Assembly (NCBI GenBank): GCA_029931535.1
Contig: JAQPZY010001244.1
Span: 854,501 to 918,500 of the forward strand
Length of the DNA stretch: 64,000 nt
Source: Margaritifera margaritifera
Lineage: Eukaryota > Mollusca > Bivalvia > Unionida > Margaritiferidae
Direction of reading: 5' to 3'
Part shown: piece by piece, positions 58,884 to 64,000 of the stretch
Position numbering within the stretch: position 1 is the first letter of the stretch
Layout: every line of letters starts with the position of its first letter
Translations under genes and position numbers: made by a program
The notes under the pieces: generated by a model
What the model was told of the DNA's origin: nothing
The model's input: the letters and a program-made list of their open reading frames with translations, nothing else
The model's database searches: none

Positions 58884-59813
58884 TTATACTGGAACACTTC
58901 TCCACTGATTGTCTGCACGACGTACCATCTTCATCACAGGCCTCACCTGACGTTGAGGTTTTTTCAATGGACTAAATCGTCTCAATTCTTCTTTGGATAA
59001 ATCCACTAAACTTTGTAACACGCCGGTTCTCTCTTGGACTTTGGTTTTAGGGGACGGTACTTTGTTCGCGGCCGCTGCCATGGCTAGATCAGCCGAAGTG
59101 GAGGGTCCCGAAGTGGTGACTTTCGAAATGGGTTTCCATTTTTGCATCAAATTAGGAAACACTTGTCTTAAGTCCGGTTTGGCAGGCATCATCATGAAGG
59201 GAGGTGAAGAAGATGAAGAAGTGGACGCAAGAGGAGAAGGAGACCTCGTCACTGCTGGCTGTCGTGGTTGTGTCTTGCGGGTGTACGTTTGCGTCCTGGC
59301 AGCAGTACCTCTCTTGCGGGTGCCAGTGGTGGTGGTGGTGGTGGTGGGTGTTTTCTTCTTCTTGGCAGAACTTTTCTTTTTCTTGGGGGCTTTCTTCTTT
59401 GTAGGGCTTTTCTTTTTTGTTGTTTTCTTTTTGGGACTTTTCTTCTTTTTCGGTGTTTTGGGTTTTTTGGCTTGGGCATTAGGATCCCATTTTAAAAGGG
59501 AACGAATCATGACCCCTCCTAAAGAACCGCTCCCTCCAGGGGTTAAAATGATTTGTTTTTTAGTCCGTGGATCGATTCTAGGATCGGCTAGTTGTGACAA
59601 CGCCCCTTTATGTTTTTGAAAAAAAAGTTGAGTTTGATGAGGGATGTGAATGATGCCTTGCAGCAATTGACGTGCCGTCAAAGTAAACCATCGTAACACT
59701 TCTTTAAGACTAGCTTCTAACAAATGAGCACGGACTTGTGCATTTTTTTCGCGACTGATGCCATACAAGGCACGAATCAATTTGGCCGAAGGATGAGCTT
59801 GAAAGGAAGTCAT
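58884..59813 (-). CDS. Lysine-rich, histone-H1-tail-like protein
   Basis: Intact frame of 309 codons from the ATG at 59813 (the frame also extends to 59918 without an ATG). A helical N-terminal region (residues 1-110; SREKNAQVRAHLLEAS, LTARQLLQGI) is followed by GGSGSLGGVMIRSLLKW. Next comes a run of KKKKSPKKKTTKKK-type repeats (about residues 115-165), with SP/TP sites like an H1 or protamine-like tail, then a Thr/Pro/Ser-rich section. It probably binds and condenses DNA in the virion or nucleus. The N-terminal part resembles in layout the neighbouring 57809-58882 protein (helix, basic run, Gly-rich hydrophobic block), so the two may be paralogues. Neighbour of the packaging ATPase. Confidence 0.65.
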   Translation of the reverse strand: MTSFQAHPSAKLIRALYGISREKNAQVRAHLLEASLKEVLRWFTLTARQLLQGIIHIPHQTQLFFQKHKGALSQLADPRIDPRTKKQIILTPGGSGSLGGVMIRSLLKWDPNAQAKKPKTPKKKKSPKKKTTKKKSPTKKKAPKKKKSSAKKKKTPTTTTTTTGTRKRGTAARTQTYTRKTQPRQPAVTRSPSPLASTSSSSSPPFMMMPAKPDLRQVFPNLMQKWKPISKVTTSGPSTSADLAMAAAANKVPSPKTKVQERTGVLQSLVDLSKEELRRFSPLKKPQRQVRPVMKMVRRADNQWRSVPV

Positions 59814-59863
59814 CTCGAAGACTTGAGACAGAAATGACGCGGTAGATGTTTCTATAGTTTTTT

Positions 59864-60601
59864 TTAGAGAGTGGCTGAAGGGGACGTGTAAATGACAGGA
59901 CCTCCTTCTTGGCACCAATGGTGAAACAATTGGGTACGAAATCTCAAATAGTCGGGAGTGGTCGGTTTTAAGTCAATGAGTAAATACGCATGAGGTGTTT
60001 GAGTGGCATCGTCGTACGCATAATTCAGCCAAGGAGTGCCTAACTGTTTGGCTAACACTTGCACTCGAGATTTGTCTCTGGGGCTTTTAAACAACACCAC
60101 GTAATGAGCGTTGAGACTGATGGATCAATGGGCTTTACTTTGTTGAAATAAATTTTGAGTAATGTAAATGATGCTGGCATTTCGATGGTGTCCTTTTCGT
60201 GTAAACCAAAGTTTCATTTCTTCTTCGTCTTCTCCTAACATGTCGTCGAAGATGACCAGATGTGTTTGACTCACGTCAGACACGATCCCATCGTCTTCGC
60301 GAGGAATGCCTTCTACAAATGAAATGGCTTCTCCTTGACTTTCACGAAGTAAAGTGTAAGACGGTTGCCACTCTTTGTAACACCACACGATGCGTTGAGG
60401 TGGACGATCAAACAGATGAGATTTGTGTTCGATCAAACGTTTTACAAATTCGGTTTTGTCTGAACCACTCGGTCCCGCAATCATCATGTTAAATGGATGG
60501 CGCAGATACAAAGCTTCCCAACTTTGACGATCTAACTTTTCGTCAATCACTTTGACCACAGAGGAAGTAGAAGAGGCAGACGAGGCAGAAGATGTTGCCA
60601 T
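59864..60601 (-). pseudogene. Genome-packaging ATPase (FtsK-HerA/A32 type), Walker A altered
   Basis: NTP-driven DNA packaging motor. ATG at 60601 follows a TATA box (60649-60655). Walker A reads GPSGSDKTEF; the conserved second Gly before Lys is Asp (codon 60458-60460), expected to abolish nucleotide binding. Walker B is THLVIFDDML. The ITQN polar motif follows at about residue 152. A TGA at 60125-60127 sits where the frame otherwise continues to 59864, so the C-terminal 87 codons are cut off. A CGA-to-TGA change is plausible from context. Length of about 246 codons matches small A32-like ATPases. Confidence 0.87.
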
Positions 60602-60648
60602 GACTGAGGTAGGAAGATTTTTGAGAACAAGACAAAAGACCCAAGACA

Positions 60649-60655
60649 TTTTATA
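60649..60655 (-). promoter_or_regulatory. TATA box before packaging ATPase
   Basis: On minus TATAAAA lies about 47 nt before the ATPase ATG, spacing like that of the three small-gene promoters but without their shared upstream box. Confidence 0.45.
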
Positions 60656-60668
60656 CATTTCAAACACG

Positions 60669-60674
60669 TTTATT
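60669..60674 (-). terminator. Poly(A) signal AATAAA
   Basis: On minus AATAAA lies 33 nt after the stop of the 60708-61022 gene, next to an A/T-rich run. It would end the block of transcripts running from the polymerase side, just before the ATPase promoter. Confidence 0.5.
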
Positions 60675-60707
60675 TTTTTTTTTTAAAAACAAACAAAAAA
60701 CATTTTT

Positions 60708-61022
60708 TTACAAGTCATGAAGGACAAAAATGCATACCGCAAAAATGGTCAGGTACAAGATTAAGGCTACCACTAAAAGAATTAAAGTTCTGTATAAACA
60801 AGTCAATGTAAAACAAGAACAAAACACTGTCCTAGGAATGGAAGGCACAGGCACTGGTGGTAGTATTCTTCTGCTCGTCTTTGTTCTGGTGGTGGTGGTA
60901 GAATGAAATGTCTCTGACGGTAAGGAGGGGGTGTGTTCCTCAGGGGGTTGTATTTGGACGACGACGACGGTGTGGTCTTTCTCTGCTTTGTCAGGTTCTT
61001 CCAGGATTGTTTCTAAGGTCAT
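60708..61022 (-). CDS. Small single-helix (tail-anchored-type) membrane protein
   Basis: Intact 104-residue frame, ATG at 61022. A polar, Pro/Thr/Glu-rich N-terminal two thirds is followed near the C-terminus by one long hydrophobic helix (LILLVVALILYLTIFAVCIF) and a three-residue tail. Cys residues precede the helix (CSCFTLTC). No homologue recognised. Orientation with a cytosolic N-terminus is likely. Confidence 0.6.
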   Translation of the reverse strand: MTLETILEEPDKAEKDHTVVVVQIQPPEEHTPSLPSETFHSTTTTRTKTSRRILPPVPVPSIPRTVFCSCFTLTCLYRTLILLVVALILYLTIFAVCIFVLHDL

Positions 61023-61104
61023 TTTTTTTTTACTTGGATTTCAAGTGGTTCACTTTTGGAAACTTAGTGACATGCCAGATCTTTGGCAAACTGGGCCACT
61101 TCAT

Positions 61105-61329
61105 TTAGCCAAGCATCGAAACCAATTTTCTCCAGTCACGTACATCTTTCCAAGCGTAAAGTTGTTGGTGTAACTCACTAGCACTACACACTTCTTGAAA
61201 CGTATGAAGGGTAGATAAAGTTTGAGTAATGTCTTCTGCACACGGAGGTACCCCACTCGTCTTCATCACCACTCTCAACACTTTGAGTACAATTTGTCTT
61301 TTGTGTAACGATAAAGCATGAATGGTCAT
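61105..61329 (-). CDS. Small protein related to F-box-like family, part 2
   Basis: The frame extends to 61404, but the ATG at 61329 overlaps the stop of the previous gene as ATGA, so that start is preferred (74 codons: MTIHALSLHKRQIVLKVLRV). The C-terminal segment (LHQQLYAWKDVRDWRKLVSML) loosely resembles the 'IPW..EV' modules of its neighbours. No function assignable. Confidence 0.45.
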   Translation of the reverse strand: MTIHALSLHKRQIVLKVLRVVMKTSGVPPCAEDITQTLSTLHTFQEVCSASELHQQLYAWKDVRDWRKLVSMLG

Positions 61330-61607
61330 GTTTTTGTTTTTTGATGGTTCATCAAAATAGTCCAAAACAACCACGGGTCCTCCAAAATAATCCAAGACAA
61401 ACACTGGTCCTCAAAAATACTCCACAACGAATGTCCTGGAAAACGAAATCCAAGAAAGGTAGTCACTAAGACACACACCGCATAGCGTCCAAAATTCAAT
61501 GGAAACAGTTCTTGTATCAAGTGTTTATAATCCTCTAAGGTCTGAACACGATCGTTGACTTCCTTCCACGGAATACGTTTCACGAGTGAAGACCACAGTC
61601 CTGGCAT
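61326..61607 (-). CDS. Small protein with 'IPW..V' module
   Basis: 93-codon frame, ATG at 61607. Its middle (KRIPWKEVNDRVQTLEDYKH) is clearly similar to a segment (HKIPWNEVEETTNLQEYQKR) in the 61617-62564 protein, so the two share a module. The C-terminal third is encoded by three 28-bp tandem DNA repeats (about 61350-61430; Asp/Glu-Pro-Trp-like pattern) and may be a later expansion that displaced the original end. Confidence 0.5.
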   Translation of the reverse strand: MPGLWSSLVKRIPWKEVNDRVQTLEDYKHLIQELFPLNFGRYAVCVLVTTFLGFRFPGHSLWSIFEDQCLSWIILEDPWLFWTILMNHQKTKT

Positions 61608-61616
61608 GGTGAGATT

Positions 61617-62564
61617 TTATATGGTGAGATTCCCAGGGTGGGTATCTTTTTGTGGTGGGTTTTTATATCCAGGTTCCCAAGGTTGGTATCTTTTGTGATA
61701 GTCTTCTCCAAGGTGCCAGCGATAGGATCTTCCCAAAATCAGTCTTCTCATGCTTTGGAAGTAAGCATAGTTTACAGATCGAGGAATGACTTTGAGTTTG
61801 CGTTTCACTTGTATTTGGACCAACTCTTGGTAAATACGTTCTTGCAGCTCCAAAGGCAAACCACGAATGTGTTCTGGTAAGGTTTCCGACTTGGAAAGAA
61901 GTAACTCTCTTTTGTTTTCTTCACGATAGCTGTGATAAAAAAAAAAGTTTCTCCTCAGAATCAGGATTCTGATACGGTGGAAGTCGCGGTAGTGCGCAAA
62001 TCGAGGAATGAATTTGAGTTTGCGTTTCACTTGGATCTGGACAAACTCTCTGTAAATGCGTTCTCGCAGCTTCGAAGGCAAATCACTAATACGCTCTTCT
62101 AAGCTAGTCTTCTTGGTGACAAAATAGTCATACACTTGCCAAATGCCATCGGTGGGTAAAGGTTTTCCAAGATGTTCAGTGAGGACCCTACTACACGTCA
62201 GACGACGTAAAGGCGTTTCATCTTGAAGTGACACTTCTTGTAAACGTTTTTGGTATTCTTGTAAGTTGGTTGTTTCCTCCACTTCGTTCCATGGAATTTT
62301 GTGTATCACTCCCACATGGTCGGTGGTGCCATCCAATTCCTTACCAGACCAATTTCTTATTTGATCAATGTCTGACCATTTGAATATTTTCAAAGCAATT
62401 AAACTTCTTATAGCATTCAGATACCACTGGTTAAATTGTTTGTGTCGTAAAGGATGTAACTGTTCTTTACGTTTCACTTGTATCTGAATCCATTCTCTGT
62501 AAATGCGTTCTCGCAACTCCAAAGGCAAACCACGAATGTACCATTGTAAAGTATCATCCGACAT
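61617..62564 (-). CDS. F-box-like triple-repeat protein
   Basis: Intact 315-codon frame from the ATG at 62564, one base after the TAA of the BIR gene; an ATG at 62591 inside that gene is possible but less likely. Three copies of a motif of the form LPxELRERIYxExxQIQVKRK occur near residues 9-33, 181-205 and 254-279, with an IPWNEV module between the first two. The LPxEL..RIY core resembles the start of F-box motifs, which bind Skp1 in ubiquitin ligases; this is inference from a short pattern. Internal duplication and two small relatives downstream show a locally expanding family. Not known to me in other Polintons. Confidence 0.6.
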   Translation of the reverse strand: MSDDTLQWYIRGLPLELRERIYREWIQIQVKRKEQLHPLRHKQFNQWYLNAIRSLIALKIFKWSDIDQIRNWSGKELDGTTDHVGVIHKIPWNEVEETTNLQEYQKRLQEVSLQDETPLRRLTCSRVLTEHLGKPLPTDGIWQVYDYFVTKKTSLEERISDLPSKLRERIYREFVQIQVKRKLKFIPRFAHYRDFHRIRILILRRNFFFYHSYREENKRELLLSKSETLPEHIRGLPLELQERIYQELVQIQVKRKLKVIPRSVNYAYFQSMRRLILGRSYRWHLGEDYHKRYQPWEPGYKNPPQKDTHPGNLTI

Positions 62565-62565
62565 G

Positions 62566-63141
62566 TTACTTCTTCTTGTCATCTGGCTCATCGTACCCGT
62601 ACTCTTCTAAGGCCACTAAAGGTAAGAACTGACAGTGCGGAGACCATCTGGCATGTTCAATGTAAGCTGAGTCGGTAGGCTCCCATTGGTGAAGTCTCAC
62701 ACCGCAACTGAAACACTGAACTTTATCTCCTTCTCCCAAGTAGATAAATCCAGATCTGGCTAAAGCTTTGGCAGTAGTTGCTTGTAGTAGATATTTAGGC
62801 CACTTGTCTTGGAACGTCTGGAGTCGCCTTTCAAACTTGGAATAACCAGGCAAAACCACAGGTATCGTCAATTCTTTACTCCTGTAGGAATGACATTCAT
62901 GTGTACGTTTAATAAAGAGTAAAGGTAGTCCTGCATCGTTAGAGGGACGGTGAGGCACACGCACAGCATCGCTGATGTCAAAGCGTACGGCATCCGTCTC
63001 ATCGTGTGAATCGCTGATGCCAAAGCGTACGGAATCCGTCTCCTCGCATGGCACTGCATCGCACTCCAAATCGTGATGGCACTTGGAGTTCACACTAGAT
63101 TTCTCCCTTGGTGGGTTGGTGGGATGAGTATTCTTATTCAT
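62566..63141 (-). CDS. BIR-domain (IAP-like) protein
   Basis: Intact 191-codon frame, ATG at 63141, 4 nt after the polymerase stop. The C-terminal half is one BIR domain: FERRLQTF..WP at the start, then ALARSGFIYLGEGDKVQCF, the zinc ligands CFSC and, after W, HARWSPHC. No RING finger follows. The N-terminal half is polar, with a short tandem repeat (ETDSVRFGISD / ETDAVRFDISDA). BIR proteins of the IAP family restrain caspases or related host responses, so a role in keeping infected cells alive is likely by family but unproven. Confidence 0.85.
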   Translation of the reverse strand: MNKNTHPTNPPREKSSVNSKCHHDLECDAVPCEETDSVRFGISDSHDETDAVRFDISDAVRVPHRPSNDAGLPLLFIKRTHECHSYRSKELTIPVVLPGYSKFERRLQTFQDKWPKYLLQATTAKALARSGFIYLGEGDKVQCFSCGVRLHQWEPTDSAYIEHARWSPHCQFLPLVALEEYGYDEPDDKKK

Positions 63142-63145
63142 CTTT

Positions 63146-64000
63146 CTAGGTTGACGTCTGTATTTGCAATGAATGGTTAGGTTTGGAAGTGGTCCCTTTT
63201 TTATATTGAAGATTGGCGTGTCCGTAAGGCAAATTGGTGTGGTCTGGAAGTCTCACTCGTTTCTGGTACACGATTTGGTACACTTTTTGTAAAGGGCGAC
63301 TGACAATTTGATGATTAGGTAACCGTACGATCTTGTGAGGTTCTAACGTTTGCACTCGAAAGTCTTCCACTTGTCCAGACAGCAAAGCATTTTTCAAAAC
63401 CTCAAAATTGACCACTTGACTTGTTCGATAGTTTAGGGTTAATCCTTTGACTTTACATGGGGTGTGAAGTTGTCCTTGCGGGTCTCGGTATCGGTAGCCG
63501 TAATTTTTAGGGCCACCGCTGGCAAAACTCAAATGGTGTCTTGAGGGTGCTCGTCCGTCCAGGCTCCTAAACGATCTCCTTTGATGGTAGGGTGTGGGTA
63601 ACCGGGGCGATGAATGTAGATACAACTGTCAGTGTCAAAGAACAGGACACGATCTCCCAAGACTTCTAAAGCTTCGTCGTGCAATTTCAAGCGAGCATGA
63701 GCTGTCGCGTAGGCGGCAATGACTACGTTGCTAAACTTGTCAGGTTTTACAAACTTGGGTTCTTCTTCGAAATTGACTAAGATCAAATCCTCACGGACGA
63801 TTTCGACGTGTTTGACTAGTATACTTTTGTCGTCCACCAGTTGAAAGTAGCGATAAGAATCGGTCACGTATTCCGTCTTGGTTAAGATGGGTCGTTGGGC
63901 CATTTTTCCCCACAAACAATTGAGCATGACTTTGGCAAACGATCTTTTTCCTTCATTCTTTTCCACGTCTTCCAAAGTGATGCCTTCGACGTCACGGTAC
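63146..64000 (-). pseudogene. DNA polymerase B (C-terminal part), cut by window, frameshifted
   Basis: Replicative protein-primed family B polymerase of the element. The upstream frame 63529-63975 holds motif B (AKVMLNCLWGKMAQR) and motif C (FFDTDSCIY), both intact. The C-terminal frame 63146-63625 is in another phase, so a one-base-type break lies between about 63530 and 63625. The N-terminal exonuclease and TPR regions are beyond the window. Much better preserved than the two polymerase relics at 16-19 and 28-31 kb, and from a different lineage by its motif sequences. Confidence 0.88.

Larger units (their letters stand above)
49897..64000 (-). mobile_element. Polinton/Maverick (adintovirus-like) element, right part cut by window
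   Basis: All hallmark genes are on one strand: polymerase B, retroviral-type integrase, packaging ATPase, adenain-like protease, double-jelly-roll major capsid protein and penton-like protein, plus accessory genes. GC content is higher than in the surrounding DNA and genes are densely packed, unlike the rest of the window. No terminal inverted repeat could be seen: the far end is outside the window and the near end is not defined. Nonsense codons (50241, 53011, 57347, 58121, 60125) and frameshifts show that this copy is degenerate, yet long segments remain open, so it is far younger than the relics at 16-20 and 26-39 kb. Confidence 0.93.

Noticed and set aside
58993..59619. 208-codon plus-strand ORF rich in Phe/Leu
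   Set aside because: Antisense of the lysine-rich gene; composition is a mirror of Lys codons.
49965..60127. Alternative genetic code in the element
   Set aside because: TAA, TAG and TGA all appear as interruptions and also as normal gene ends.

Overview
The window looks like AT-rich animal nuclear DNA, most likely from a lophotrochozoan and probably a mollusc. That placement is an inference from intronless Toll-like receptor genes, long (AT)n arrays, a jockey/RTE-like LINE and several virus-like elements encoding DNA polymerase B. No species can be named from the sequence alone. There is only one long, unbroken, convincing host gene, the Toll-like receptor at 4425-6824. Most of the rest is repeats and decaying mobile elements.

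Layout. 350-2400 is a threefold degenerate tandem repeat. 2690-7135 and 21035-24845 are two diverged copies of one duplicated block, each holding a Toll-like receptor. The first copy is intact. The second has two nonsense codons and has lost a candidate 5'UTR splice acceptor. Between them lie a 6.35 kb minisatellite with a 1.2-1.5 kb higher-order period (9165-15518) and a decayed virus-like element (polymerase B on plus, packaging ATPase on minus; 16130-20040). A second, longer relic of the same family (26.0-38.8 kb) has the same convergent arrangement plus HNH endonuclease remnants. A broken LINE on the minus strand (40866-44310) sits between two (AT)n arrays. A 39-bp minisatellite that is open on both strands (46285-47475), a 144-bp foldback (48901-49044) and a GGGGTACC-rich repeat (49690-49890) follow.

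From about 49.9 kb to the window end is a Polinton/Maverick (adintovirus-like) element with all genes on the minus strand. In transcription order they are: polymerase B (running off the window), a BIR-domain protein, an F-box-like repeat protein with two small relatives, a tail-anchored-type membrane protein, packaging ATPase, a lysine-rich protein, a second basic protein, integrase with chromodomain, a two-helix membrane protein, penton-like protein, basic core-like protein, double-jelly-roll major capsid protein, adenain-like protease, and three small helical proteins. Genes from the polymerase to the protease are packed with 1-14 nt gaps or ATGA overlaps over long stretches. Many carry a single nonsense codon or frameshift, and the ATPase has lost the last Walker A glycine, so this copy is probably dead.

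The most striking observation concerns the last three small genes (49.96-52.13 kb). Each has its own TATA-type promoter with a shared upstream box. Each is followed on the minus strand by what looks like a replication-dependent histone mRNA 3' end: a 6-bp stem with a UUUC loop, then ACC/ACU, then a purine-rich element (CAAGAAAAGA or CTAGAAAAGA) exactly 10 nt after the stem in all three. None of the proteins is a histone. A virus-like element that uses SLBP/U7-type 3' processing for selected genes would tie their expression to S phase. Another gene block of the element instead has an ordinary AATAAA signal.
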